A stretch of 64,000 nt of DNA. Origin: Lacipirellula limnantheis. GTDB lineage: Bacteria > Planctomycetota > Planctomycetia > Pirellulales > Lacipirellulaceae. The DNA lies in NCBI RefSeq assembly GCF_007746075.1, contig NZ_CP036339.1, positions 2,819,786 through 2,883,785 on the forward strand. Direction: 5' to 3'. Positions 54,424 through 63,986 of this stretch are shown here, piece by piece. A program made the translations under genes and the position numbers. The stretch's first letter is position 1, and every line of letters begins with the position of its first letter. The notes beneath the pieces were generated by a model. The model did not search any database, was not told the DNA's origin, and was given only the letters and a program-made list of their open reading frames with translations.

Positions 54424-57219
54424 TTGGAACGCGAAGCGAAGGCACGCCTGGAAAACTCGCGATCCAACGAGGAACTCTGTTCCATAACGGAACTAGAGTC
54501 GTGGCATACGCTGCCGCTGGCGGAAGTATTCGCGCGGCTCCATGCGGATGACATGCATGGGCTCACTCAGGCGGAGGCGCTTCGGAGGCTCGCTCAGCAT
54601 GGCCCCAATGTCTTGGCGCAGGCACGGCAGCGCTCGACCCTATCGATCCTCCGAGCACAGTTCCACAGTCTGATTGTCGCTTTGCTCATCGCGGCGACGG
54701 CAATCGCCTTCGCGATGGGCGACGAAATGGAGGCGGTCGCCATCCTTGTCGTCATCGTCCTCAACGCTGGGATCGGTTTCTTCACTGAATGGAAGGCAGA
54801 GCAGGCGCTGTCCGCACTGCAAGAACAGTCGGTGCGAGTTGCTCATGTCATACGAGACGGTACGGAAAGACAGATTCCCGCGGCGGAGTTGGCGCCAGGC
54901 GATTTGGTCGTCCTGGCTGCGGGGGCGCGTGTCCCCGCTGACGGCCGGATCGTCGAGAGCGTGCGTCTGCAGATTGAGGAGGCGGCGCTGACCGGCGAAT
55001 CTCACGCAGTGACCAAATCATCCGAGGCGTTGACCGATCAGGAGGCCGCACTCGGAGATCGCTGCAATATGGCCTTCCTGGGGACAACGATTACTGACGG
55101 TCGCGGCCGGCTGCTCGTGACCGCCACCGGCGCCCAGACGGAGGTGGGCAAGATAGGCGTCCTCATCGACGACGCAACCACTCGCGCCACGCCGCTAGAA
55201 CAGAAGCTGGCGCGACTCGGTCGTCTGCTCATCGTCGTCGTGCTGGCGCTGTGCGCCGTCATCGTGGTCGCAGGCTGGCTGCGCGGCGTCACCGACTTTT
55301 GGCACATGCTGGAGATCGGCCTCTCGTTGGCCATTGCTGCCGTGCCCGAAGGACTGCCTGCCGTGACGACCATGACGCTGGCGCTGGGGATGCAGCGCAT
55401 GGCCCGCATGCGGGCGCTCATTCGGCGCCTTCCCGCCGTCGAAACTCTAGGCTCCGTCACGGTCATCTGTACGGACAAGACGGGAACATTGACCAAGAAC
55501 GAGATGACGGCGTGCGTCTACGCTCTGGACAATCGTCGTATCGACGTGACCGGCGCGGGATACGAGCCGGTGGGCGTCTTTCGGGTAGCCGACGAATCGG
55601 TGGACCAGCGTACTGACGAGAACCTCGCCCTTGCGCTGCGGATTGGCATGTTGTGCAACGATGCGAAAGTGGAACGTACTGACGGCCGAGACGTCGTACT
55701 GGGCGACCCGACCGAGGCGGCCTTAATTGTCGTTGCCGAAAAGGCTGGGATGAAGCAGGCCGACCTCGCCGCCGATTTTCCGCGCATCAGCGAACTGCCG
55801 TTCAACGGCGCCACCAAGCGCATGGTGACGGTGCATCGAGGGCCGCAAAGTCGGACATTGGCGTTTGTCAAAGGCGCGCCGGCGACGCTTCTCGCCGCGA
55901 GCGTCGCGCAAGTTGGGCGGAGCGGAATAACGTCCCTCAAGCCGGACGACAACCGGCGCTGGCAGGAGAGGAACCAGGAATTGGCAGGGGCGGCCCTGCG
56001 CGTCCTGGGGCTGGCGTATCGCGAACTTCCCGAGGGCTACGAAAAGGAAGACTTCGACCGAGAGCTAGTCTTTGTCGGCCTCGTCGGCATGAGCGATCCG
56101 CTGCGAGAAGAAGCTAAGTCCGCGATCGCCACGTGCCGCTCGGCTGGGATTCGCACGGTGATGATTACCGGCGACCAGCAGCCGACAGCGGCCGAGATCG
56201 CGCGTCAGCTGGACATTGACCGCGATCTCAATGGGCGCCCGTTGCGCGCCGTCCATGGTCGCGAGTTAACTGCTTTGGACGACGCGGGCTGGCAACGGGC
56301 GGTGGCCGACGCCGCCGTGTTCGCCCGTGTTTCGCCCGAACACAAGTTGCAGATCGTTGAAGCGCTGCAGGAACAGGGGCACGTCGTCGCCATGACCGGC
56401 GACGGGGTGAACGATGCTCCGGCCTTGAAGCAGGCGGATATTGGCATCGCGATGGGGATCAAGGGGACTGAGGTCGCCAAAGAAAACGCCGACATGGTGA
56501 TCACTGACGATAATTTTGCCAGCATTGTGGGGGCGGTCGAGCAGGGACGGATTATCTACGGAAACATTCTGCGGTTTCTCCATTATTTGCTGTCGTGCAA
56601 CTTGTCGGAAATTCTCACCGTATTTCTCGCGCTAATGATCGGGTGGCCGCTGCCGCTGGTCGCACTTCAGATTTTGTGGCTTAACTTGATTACCGACGTC
56701 TTCCCGGCGTTCGCGTTGGCTCTCGAGCCATCGTCGCCGAACGTGATGCAACGCCTGCCGCGCGATCAACATGAGTCGTTGCTCACGTTTCATTTTGTCC
56801 GCCTCATTGCGTGGCAAGCGTCGCTGCTTGCCGCGGCGACGCTCCTCGCCTTTGGAGTCGGCATGCACTGGTACGGGACTGATGGAGACGGCCTGCGCCA
56901 AGCGACCACGATGGCGTTTATGACGCTAGCCATCGCTCAGGTCGTCCACGTCTTCAACGCGCGATCCCAAAGGCGGTCAGCGTTCACCGGTCGGCTGTTC
57001 ACCAACAGTTGGCTATGGGCGGCCGTGGGGATTTGTCTGATGCTGCAGGCGGCAGCTGTCTACCTGCCCCTGCTGCAAGACGTCCTCCATACGTCCGTAC
57101 CCAGCAGGTCGGACTGGTGGGTGATCGCCTTATGCTCGCTACTGCCTGTAGCCGTGGTCGAGTTGGTCAAGTTGGTCCAGCGAGTCGCCGCCCGAAGTCG
57201 AGGAATCTCCCATGCCTGA
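54424..57219 (+). CDS. Cation-transporting P-type ATPase (Ca2+/PMR1-like)
   Basis: 931 residues from a TTG at 54424. Motifs of P2-type ATPases are complete: TGES near 190 (AALTGESHAVTK), phosphorylated Asp351 in CTDKTGTLTKNEM, and TGDGVNDAPALKQADIGIAMG from about 658. The N-terminal cation-ATPase domain starts SWHTLPLAEVFARL, and the C-terminal membrane domain ends in LQILWLNLITDVFPAFALAL. The family pumps Ca2+ or related cations; PMR1-like members may also move Mn2+. It overlaps the next gene by 8 nt, so translation is coupled. The upstream 101-codon extension is rejected as non-coding. Confidence 0.9.
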   Translation: MEREAKARLENSRSNEELCSITELESWHTLPLAEVFARLHADDMHGLTQAEALRRLAQHGPNVLAQARQRSTLSILRAQFHSLIVALLIAATAIAFAMGDEMEAVAILVVIVLNAGIGFFTEWKAEQALSALQEQSVRVAHVIRDGTERQIPAAELAPGDLVVLAAGARVPADGRIVESVRLQIEEAALTGESHAVTKSSEALTDQEAALGDRCNMAFLGTTITDGRGRLLVTATGAQTEVGKIGVLIDDATTRATPLEQKLARLGRLLIVVVLALCAVIVVAGWLRGVTDFWHMLEIGLSLAIAAVPEGLPAVTTMTLALGMQRMARMRALIRRLPAVETLGSVTVICTDKTGTLTKNEMTACVYALDNRRIDVTGAGYEPVGVFRVADESVDQRTDENLALALRIGMLCNDAKVERTDGRDVVLGDPTEAALIVVAEKAGMKQADLAADFPRISELPFNGATKRMVTVHRGPQSRTLAFVKGAPATLLAASVAQVGRSGITSLKPDDNRRWQERNQELAGAALRVLGLAYRELPEGYEKEDFDRELVFVGLVGMSDPLREEAKSAIATCRSAGIRTVMITGDQQPTAAEIARQLDIDRDLNGRPLRAVHGRELTALDDAGWQRAVADAAVFARVSPEHKLQIVEALQEQGHVVAMTGDGVNDAPALKQADIGIAMGIKGTEVAKENADMVITDDNFASIVGAVEQGRIIYGNILRFLHYLLSCNLSEILTVFLALMIGWPLPLVALQILWLNLITDVFPAFALALEPSSPNVMQRLPRDQHESLLTFHFVRLIAWQASLLAAATLLAFGVGMHWYGTDGDGLRQATTMAFMTLAIAQVVHVFNARSQRRSAFTGRLFTNSWLWAAVGICLMLQAAAVYLPLLQDVLHTSVPSRSDWWVIALCSLLPVAVVELVKLVQRVAARSRGISHA

Positions 57220-58285
57220 AATGATGAAGTGTTTCGTGATGCACGGTATTGGCCGCGTCGGCGTGATGGACAAGCCGATCCCGCGCCCTGGACCGAGCGA
57301 CGCCATTATCCGTACGACGGCTGCACTGATCTGCACGTCCGACACCCACACGGTGGCGGGCGCCATCGGCGACCGCCAAGGCCTGACGCTTGGGCACGAG
57401 GCCGTCGGCGTGATCCACGAGCTGGGAGAGCTAGCGGCCTCTAGCGGCCTGTTCCAAGTCGGACAGCGCGTCGCAGTCAACGCGATCACGCCATGCTACG
57501 CGTGCGACAATTGCCAGCGCGGCTACCCCAGCCAGTGCGGTGGAATGCTCGGCGGGTGGAAGTTCGCCAACCTCAAGGATGGTAGCTTTGCCGAATACTT
57601 CCACGTTAACAATGCTGCGGCCAACCTCGCACCGATACCCGACGGCCTCAGCGATGAACAGGCAGCATACTGCTGCGACATGCTCTCGACCGGATTTGTG
57701 GGGGCTGAGCGCGCCAGTATTCCTATCGGCGGTAGCGTCGCAATTTTCTCGCAAGGCCCGGTCGGATTGATGGCGACCGTTGGCGCTCGCCTCCGTGGCG
57801 CCGGGCTGGTCGTCGGAGTGGAGTCCGCGCCAAACCGAGTCGCGCTGGCGATGAAGTATGGCTGCGACGTAGTCGTCGACTTCAGCAAGGAAGACCCCGT
57901 TGAGGCTATCCTGAAACTCACGGATGGCAAAGGCGTCGACTCGGCGATCGAAGCCCTCGGCTCGGCGCAAACGTTTGCCGCGTGCGTGGCTGTCACGCGC
58001 CCAGGCGGCGCCGTCTCCAATATCGGTTACCACGGCGATGGCGACAGCGTGCCTATCCCGCGAGTCGCTTGGGGCGTGGGGATGGGCGATAAGACCATCC
58101 ATACCGCGTTGTGCCCTGGCGGGTCGGAGCGAATGGGCCGACTGCTGCGCCTGATCGAAACGGGGCGGGTCGATCCGCTCGCGCTGACAACGCACAGATT
58201 CTCATTCGATGACATCGAAAAGGCGTTCAAGATGATGCAGACCAAAGAGGATGGAATGATTAAGCCGCTGATCTCGTTTGCCTAG
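57212..58285 (+). CDS. Zinc-type alcohol dehydrogenase (NADP isopropanol-type)
   Basis: 357 residues. Catalytic zinc ligands are Cys41 (ICTSDTHTVAG) and His62-Glu63 (LGHEAVGVI). Nearby CYACDNCQRGYPSQCGG is the family's next conserved loop. The Rossmann fold begins at GPVGLMATVGARLRGAGLVV near 185, with VESAP as the end of the cofactor strand. The enzyme resembles NADP-dependent secondary-alcohol dehydrogenases (isopropanol type), acting on short secondary alcohols or ketones. Its ATG overlaps the ATPase stop by 8 nt. A connection between cation pumping and alcohol oxidation is not obvious. Confidence 0.92.
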   Translation: MPEMMKCFVMHGIGRVGVMDKPIPRPGPSDAIIRTTAALICTSDTHTVAGAIGDRQGLTLGHEAVGVIHELGELAASSGLFQVGQRVAVNAITPCYACDNCQRGYPSQCGGMLGGWKFANLKDGSFAEYFHVNNAAANLAPIPDGLSDEQAAYCCDMLSTGFVGAERASIPIGGSVAIFSQGPVGLMATVGARLRGAGLVVGVESAPNRVALAMKYGCDVVVDFSKEDPVEAILKLTDGKGVDSAIEALGSAQTFAACVAVTRPGGAVSNIGYHGDGDSVPIPRVAWGVGMGDKTIHTALCPGGSERMGRLLRLIETGRVDPLALTTHRFSFDDIEKAFKMMQTKEDGMIKPLISFA

Positions 58286-58372
58286 CGGCTCGACGTGACA
58301 ACGAGTGGTCCGTATCGCTGACCGTCGGCGTAACGACGAATGGTTGGCGGTGAGTCTCCGCTTTCTTAACCG

Positions 58373-59143
58373 ATGAAACTACTGATGGACCCCGCGACGC
58401 CCGAGGGGCCGCAGTCGAAGCTGATTGCCTTCTGGAATAACCGAGGGATGTTGATCATCGCCGGGGTCTCGATGACGGGGATCGCGGTGCATTTGATTCT
58501 CCGCTACGGCATCGGCGCGGAAAGTCCGTAGTACCTCATGCCCTTGTGGATCGTGCTGGCGTTCGGGGGAATTCCGCTTGTCTTTGAATTGCTTAAAAAG
58601 GTTGCGAAACGAGAATTCGGTTCGGACCTCCTGGCGGGCATCTCGATCGTGACCGCCGCCATACTCGTGGAGTATCTGGCAGGCGCACTGGTCGTGCTCA
58701 TGCGGTCAGGCGGTGAGGCTCTGGAAAGCTACGCCGTCCGCAGCGCCTCATCGGTGCTGCGCGCGCTTGCGCAACGAATGCCGTCAATCGGCCATCGGCG
58801 TCAAGACGGGCAGGTGGTCGACGTTTCCCTTAGCGAGGTGGCTGTCGGCGATACGCTCGTCATCTTTCCTCACGACATTTGCCCGGTGGACGGAGTTGTC
58901 ACTGAAGGCTGCGGCATCATGGATGAGTCGTTTCTTACCGGCGACGCGTTTCAGATGGCCAAGATGCTAGGCTCGGAAGTGATCTCCGGAGCGATCAACG
59001 GGGAGTTTGCACTGACCATCCGAGCGACCCGTCCGGCGGCCGACTCGCGCTATGCAAAAATACTGCAGGTTATGCGCTCCGCCGCTCCTGCCGACGACCA
59101 ATCCGATCGAGTCGGCACGAATGCACCGACGCAGTCATCGTAA
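58373..59143 (+). pseudogene. Broken P1B-type heavy-metal ATPase
   Basis: The ATG at 58373 opens a frame for the first membrane helices (AFWNNRGMLIIAGVSMTGIA) and meets a TAG at 58529-58531 after GIGAESP. The same frame continues [57 protein letters not shown] and [19 protein letters not shown], all typical of metal P1B ATPases up to the actuator domain. The TGE motif is altered to TGDAFQM. Similarity ends near [10 protein letters not shown]; the phosphorylation (DKTGT) and ATP domains are absent. Thus it has both a nonsense codon and a 3' truncation and cannot be active. Confidence 0.8.
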
Positions 59144-59186
59144 TTTGTTGAATCATCGACTTGCGTCGTTGCGTTACAATAGTTGC

Positions 59187-60938
59187 ATGCTTTGCTGTCT
59201 CCTCAGAATGATGGGTTTGACGTGTTGCGTCGCATCGCTTGGCGTGAGCCATGCCGTTGGCGTCGAGCGAGTCGTCTCGACGACCGCCCAGTTTTCAGCG
59301 GCGCTGGCTGCGGCCGGCGCCGGGGATCAGATCATCTTGCAGCCGGGAGTGTATGGCGGCGGGCATTATCGCGCCAATTTGGCGGGAGTAACAATCCGCG
59401 GCGCCGACTCAGCGAATCCGGCAGTCATTGACGGCGGAAGCAATGGGATCCAACTGAGTGATGCTTCGAACGTAACGATCTCTGACCTTGTGTTTCGCCA
59501 TCAGGTCGACAACGGTCTGAACATCGACGACGGCGGCACGTTCGACACGCCTACCGTGAACCTGATCCTGCGGAACATCGCCGTTCGTGACATCGTCACG
59601 GCCGGCAACCACGACGGCATCAAGCTTTCGGGCGTCAATGATTTCTTAATTGAAAATGTCCAAGTGCTCAACTGGGGAATCGGCGGCAGCGCCGTCGATA
59701 TGGTGGGCTGTCACCGCGGGCTGATTCAGAATTCGAGTTTCATTCACACGAACGCAGATAACGCTGGTACGACGCTGCAGCCCAAAGGAGGCTCCAAGGA
59801 GATCACGTTTCGGGCGAATCGGATTGACTTGCCGCGAGGTTCAGGTCGGGCAGTTCAGGCAGGCGGTTCCACCGACACGCCGTTTTTTCGGTTCGTCGAC
59901 GGCGACTCGGGCTATGAAGCGGACCAGATCGTTGCTGAAGGAAACGTGATCATCGGGGGCTCTTCGTCGTTCTCATGGGTGAATATCGACGGCGGCGTGT
60001 TCCATCACAATGTCGTGAGCCGACCGGGGCAGTGGGTCGCGCGCATATTGAATGAGAATCGCGGGCTGCCGATCGTTGACACCCAGAACGGAGTATTGCA
60101 AGACAATCGCATCGTGTACAACGACAACGCCTCGGAGTTCAGCACGGCAGTCAACGTCGGTCCGGAGACGCTCCCCAATACGTACACGTTTGCCGGAAAC
60201 CAGTGGCTCAACTTGGCGAACCCCACCACGGCCGGCTCCACGCCGACCCTTCCCGCGCCAGAGACGGGCGGCTCTTACGGGGTCGGTCCCGCCGCTTCGA
60301 CCGATGGTCCCCAAGTCTGGAGTTTTTCTTGGGGCAAGTGGATAGTGAACGCGAACTCGACGCCACAATCGGTCGACGTGACCGGGCTGCAGTCGATGCG
60401 GCAGGCTAGCGTCGGCGCGAACGCATCGTTCCGCCCGCTAAGCGTCAATCCACTTCTCGGCGCTTGGACGTTGGCGGACATTCCGACGTCGACGCTTCTC
60501 TTGCCGGCATTCTCTCAAGCTATCTTGATCGATCCAGCCGCAATCCTGGGCCTCAATGGGGACTACGACGACGACGGAGTCGTCGACGGCGAAGATTTCT
60601 TAGTGTGGCAGCGCGATGTCGGCAACGCTGCGGGATCGCTTCCGAACGATCCCACGAGCGTTGTGATTGGGACGGAGCAGCTCATTGCCTGGGCGGCGAA
60701 CTTCGGCGCCTCATCTGGACGGCTAATCGCGGTCCCGGAGCCATCCGTTTGGATGCTGTTGATAGCGGGCTGGGTGGCAGTCGTTGGAGCGCGCGACGCC
60801 TTCTCGCGGGTTGGTGCGCCGCCTAAAGAGTCTCAACCGGCGCACCGATACCGCTCGGGAGCTCAAAAGAAGTCGCTTGGCAGTCTTTTGCCGTCTGCGG
60901 TTCCGCCAGTGCTTTGGCTGAGCGAATGGAAGAACTAA
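59187..60938 (+). CDS. PEP-CTERM protein with parallel beta-helix
   Basis: 583 residues from the ATG at 59187 (MLCCLLRMMGLTCC), the best signal start; the frame is open 45 codons further upstream across the ATPase remnant. Residues about 30-370 form a right-handed parallel beta-helix, with GVYGGGHYRANLAGVTIRG, NVTISDLVFRHQ and GLIQNSSFIHTNADNAG, as in pectate-lyase-like and chondroitinase-B-like proteins, suggesting polysaccharide binding or cleavage. A calcium loop follows (GDYDDDGVVDGEDFLVWQRD, then LIAWAANFGA). A PEP-CTERM-like signal (VPEPSVWMLLIAGWVAVVG) is followed by an extra 50-residue Ser/Pro-rich tail not seen in standard examples. A former stop may have been lost. Confidence 0.85.
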   Translation: MLCCLLRMMGLTCCVASLGVSHAVGVERVVSTTAQFSAALAAAGAGDQIILQPGVYGGGHYRANLAGVTIRGADSANPAVIDGGSNGIQLSDASNVTISDLVFRHQVDNGLNIDDGGTFDTPTVNLILRNIAVRDIVTAGNHDGIKLSGVNDFLIENVQVLNWGIGGSAVDMVGCHRGLIQNSSFIHTNADNAGTTLQPKGGSKEITFRANRIDLPRGSGRAVQAGGSTDTPFFRFVDGDSGYEADQIVAEGNVIIGGSSSFSWVNIDGGVFHHNVVSRPGQWVARILNENRGLPIVDTQNGVLQDNRIVYNDNASEFSTAVNVGPETLPNTYTFAGNQWLNLANPTTAGSTPTLPAPETGGSYGVGPAASTDGPQVWSFSWGKWIVNANSTPQSVDVTGLQSMRQASVGANASFRPLSVNPLLGAWTLADIPTSTLLLPAFSQAILIDPAAILGLNGDYDDDGVVDGEDFLVWQRDVGNAAGSLPNDPTSVVIGTEQLIAWAANFGASSGRLIAVPEPSVWMLLIAGWVAVVGARDAFSRVGAPPKESQPAHRYRSGAQKKSLGSLLPSAVPPVLWLSEWKN

Positions 60939-61143
60939 CTCTATCGAGGCAATCTGCCGTCAAACATTGCAAGCGGAGCGTGAGTCGAGCCGATCGCCTA
61001 AGGTTGCGATCTCATGATTCAGGTTTCACACGATATGCCAGCGGCCACGACGTTGCTTCCCGATGCCTGGTTGGCGGCCCACTCCGACGCTGGCCACTGC
61101 TGGTCACGGTAGCCCGGCGCTTTGCTGCTGCGACGCCGAGGAG

Positions 61144-62316
61144 CTAGTGTTTGACGACGGCTCGGAGTTTTGGGAGATCGGCATGGGTCAGCGTTTCGTA
61201 GACCAAGTTACAAACGGCCCTTGGAGCTCTCGGACGGATCTGCTCGACGATTAACTTTTGAGTGTTCGGCAACTCGAGCCCAGCCCGGTTGTGGTAGTGG
61301 TTGTAGCCCACCTCCCAGGTATCGTACCGGTCGGGAGATGGCGTATCGTTACTGCAAGCGCCTTGCATTGAGCCAGTTAGCAATTGAGTTGCCATCAGTT
61401 CCATCGCGAGCGTGTATCGTTGCTCGTTTTCGGTATAGACGTCCACGCCCTGGTGCCAAGCAACTTCGGCGGCATGGAGAGCCGATCCGAGCCCAAACTG
61501 GGAGTGGTGCCCGCCGTCTCGACAGGTTTCTTGGGTCAGGCCATCGATCCACTTCGAGGGATTCGACCAAAACTTCTCTGGATTGCCTCCGTCGCCGGCA
61601 ATCCGCTTGGGCCGAGAGCCGTCGGAAGTCAGGTAAAAGTAGGCGGGGTTCCGGACCCTTAGGCGATCGAGACCTCGGTTGAACTCCCCTTCGTCATCGT
61701 TGAAGACGGCGATCGACATCATGGCGTCAATTTGGGTCAGATCAACGTTTCCGTTCCAATAGCTTGCCGTATTCAATTGAGGATAAAACGCACGAGTGAA
61801 CATGGATTGGAGCTTCCCGATCTCGCTCGCCGTCCAGCCAGGATAGCATCGCATGATTTCGGCGGCCGGCGCCATGACCGCTCCGATCCAACCGGCCTGT
61901 AGTCGATCTTGGTCGGAGCCGGCAGTGAAGCCTTCTAGTCCCGACCACGAGTTGAGGATGGCGATCGAACGCTTGGCGTACGTCTCGTCGTCCGTAAAGT
62001 ACCACAGCAGCGCCTGAGTATAGGCTGCGATGGCGTCATCTCTCGACTCGTTGGCGTCCTCACTGCTGGAGTTGACGTTGGCCCGCCCATGCGGGCGTCG
62101 AGTTGCGAAGCTCGAACTCCTCATCCGATCGAACTCCCCTTTCCAGGGCTGAGCGCCTGCTAGAATCTTGGCCTTCACGAAGTCGAGTTCTGCTTTGGAA
62201 TTGAGCGCGCCAGGATGAACGAAGTCCATGGCCGACGCGGAGGCCGCCGATATGCCGAGCGCCACGAGCACCGCAAGTAGATCGTTCAACTTGGTCGTTC
62301 GATTTGGAGCCTTCAT
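61144..62316 (-). CDS. Alginate-lyase-like secreted protein
   Basis: 390 residues from the ATG at 62316, giving signal peptide LLAVLVALGISAASASA; the frame is open 59 codons upstream but without signal character. The fold is the alpha/alpha toroid of the alginate lyase family: HPGALNSKAELDFVKAKILA near 33, SWSGLEGFTAGSDQDRLQAG near 125, WNGNVDLTQIDAMMSIAVF near 190 and CRDGGHHSQFGLGSALHAAE near 270. The Asn/His pairs (GNVD, DGGHH) are candidate substrate-binding and catalytic residues (inference). It probably degrades alginate or a related uronic-acid polymer outside the cytoplasm. It diverges from a secreted esterase gene. Confidence 0.82.
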   Translation of the reverse strand: MKAPNRTTKLNDLLAVLVALGISAASASAMDFVHPGALNSKAELDFVKAKILAGAQPWKGEFDRMRSSSFATRRPHGRANVNSSSEDANESRDDAIAAYTQALLWYFTDDETYAKRSIAILNSWSGLEGFTAGSDQDRLQAGWIGAVMAPAAEIMRCYPGWTASEIGKLQSMFTRAFYPQLNTASYWNGNVDLTQIDAMMSIAVFNDDEGEFNRGLDRLRVRNPAYFYLTSDGSRPKRIAGDGGNPEKFWSNPSKWIDGLTQETCRDGGHHSQFGLGSALHAAEVAWHQGVDVYTENEQRYTLAMELMATQLLTGSMQGACSNDTPSPDRYDTWEVGYNHYHNRAGLELPNTQKLIVEQIRPRAPRAVCNLVYETLTHADLPKLRAVVKH

Positions 62317-62618
62317 GAGAAGCTGGCAGAAACTGCCCCTAGCGAGGTCGAATTGAATGAACGCGTCGACTTGCCGAGTCGATCGCTCCGTGGCGCTCCG
62401 CGCAGGATAGTCGTTGACGGCAAAAACTAAACAGCGTGCCGAAACTCCGCGAGACCGTTCGAACTGACTGTCAGCGCTAAATGTCCGACACACGTTATAA
62501 TTGAATTGCCGCGGGGTTGCCTTGGTAGCCGCGTGGTCGACAACTTCGCTGAGGACCAGAGAAGAAGTTTAAGCGGCGAACGAGTCGTCGAAAGTCTTAA
62601 GGAAGGGGGTGATACGGT
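62317..62618. other. Divergent promoter region between lyase and esterase
   Basis: About 300 bp with no gene. It should hold the divergent promoters of the alginate-lyase-like gene (-) and the esterase (+). A strong Shine-Dalgarno sequence (AAGGAAGGGGG, 62599-62609) leads to the TTG at 62619. Confidence 0.5.
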
Positions 62619-63962
62619 TTGGGTCCCGACGAATTTGAAACAAAACCTGACTTGGACGGAACCTCAGAAGCAGTTCGCAGCATTGGGCAGGAGGACGGCG
62701 GCGCCACTTGGTCACGTCCAAGTCGTCGTCGTTTCCTTGGTGCAACGACGACCGGGGGCTTGGGGGCGCTCCTGGCCGGGCAGTTCGATCTGGCCGCGGC
62801 TGCCATCGCTGAAGGCGAGCTCGCGGTTCCGCCGCCGACAGGATCGGACGTTGGCTCACTGTTTCCCTTCATCCAGCGACAGGCGGTCGAGGGGCAATTT
62901 CCGCTCTCATTCCTGAATCCCGAGTTCAATGACGCGGAACGCTGGAAGTCTGTAGCGCGAGCGAAGCTCCTGGAGCTATTGCACTATGCTCCGCCTCCCT
63001 GCGACCCTCAGGGAGAGACGGTCGAACGCGAAGACTGCGGCGACTATTTTCGAGAAAGAGTACTCTTCAGTACGGCGCCCGATATTCGCGTGCCAGCGTT
63101 CGTGCTCGTGCCGAAGAACTCGCCGCCACCGTTCCCCACGGTGATTGCACTCCATGATCATGGCGCTTTCTACATGTGGGGAAAGGAAAAGATCGTGGAG
63201 ACGCCGAACGAACACCCTCGGCTTGCCGAGTTCCGGCGACAGCATTACGGCGGAAAGAGCGTCGGCGTAGAACTAGTCCGACTCGGATACTTGGTCGTCG
63301 TTATCGACATGTTCTACTGGGGCGAGCGGCGTATGCTGCTAGACGGCGATCCGCAGGACTGGCTGGAGCGCTCTAACGCGCTGTCGCGCGAGCGGATCGA
63401 CGCTTTTCATTCTCGCGCCAGCCAGTATGAGTCGCTCGTGGGGCGCACCATTTACGCCGCCGGTTTCACGTGGCCTGGAGTGATGTTCTGGGACGATATT
63501 CGTACGGTCGACTATCTTGTGACTCGCCCCGATGTGGACAGGCTGCGTATAGGCTGCGTCGGCCTGTCTGTGGGCGGTCTGCGCGCGTGTCATCTTGCCG
63601 CGCTGGATGAACGTCTTCGAACTGCGGTCGTCGTCGGCTGGATGGCGTCGTTTCCGCACCAACTCAAGAATCACATAAAGAACACGATCGGCCACACCAA
63701 GGTCGTGCCTGGTCTTTATCGCTATCTCGACTATCCTGACGTCGCGGCGCTTGCGGCGCCTACCCCGCTGTTGGTGATCAATGGCGCCCAGGACGCGCTG
63801 TTTCAACAGGATGGAGTCAAAGCAAGTTTTGAGAAGCTTCACGCATGCTATTGCAAAGCCGGCGTCCCGGACCGCTGCCGTACCCGGCTGTATGACTCTC
63901 CCCACGAGTTTAACGAGGCGATGCAAACCGAAGCTTGGGATTGGCTGAAGCGCTGGATCTAG
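62619..63962 (+). CDS. Tat-exported alpha/beta-hydrolase (acetyl xylan esterase-like)
   Basis: 447 residues from a TTG at 62619, 9 bp after a strong Shine-Dalgarno sequence. A twin-arginine signal, SRRRFLGATTTGGLGALLAG near 35, is preceded by an acidic stretch. The body is an alpha/beta-hydrolase of the dienelactone/acetyl xylan esterase type: ALHDHGAFYMWGKEKI near 175, nucleophile elbow CVGLSVGGLRACH near 310 and the terminal catalytic His in DSPHEFNEAMQ. Such enzymes remove acetyl groups from polysaccharides; the substrate here is unknown. It diverges from the alginate-lyase-like gene, supporting a joint role in polymer breakdown. Confidence 0.85.
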   Translation: MGPDEFETKPDLDGTSEAVRSIGQEDGGATWSRPSRRRFLGATTTGGLGALLAGQFDLAAAAIAEGELAVPPPTGSDVGSLFPFIQRQAVEGQFPLSFLNPEFNDAERWKSVARAKLLELLHYAPPPCDPQGETVEREDCGDYFRERVLFSTAPDIRVPAFVLVPKNSPPPFPTVIALHDHGAFYMWGKEKIVETPNEHPRLAEFRRQHYGGKSVGVELVRLGYLVVVIDMFYWGERRMLLDGDPQDWLERSNALSRERIDAFHSRASQYESLVGRTIYAAGFTWPGVMFWDDIRTVDYLVTRPDVDRLRIGCVGLSVGGLRACHLAALDERLRTAVVVGWMASFPHQLKNHIKNTIGHTKVVPGLYRYLDYPDVAALAAPTPLLVINGAQDALFQQDGVKASFEKLHACYCKAGVPDRCRTRLYDSPHEFNEAMQTEAWDWLKRWI

Positions 63963-63986
63963 CTTTCTCTTTACGGATCACGTCAC

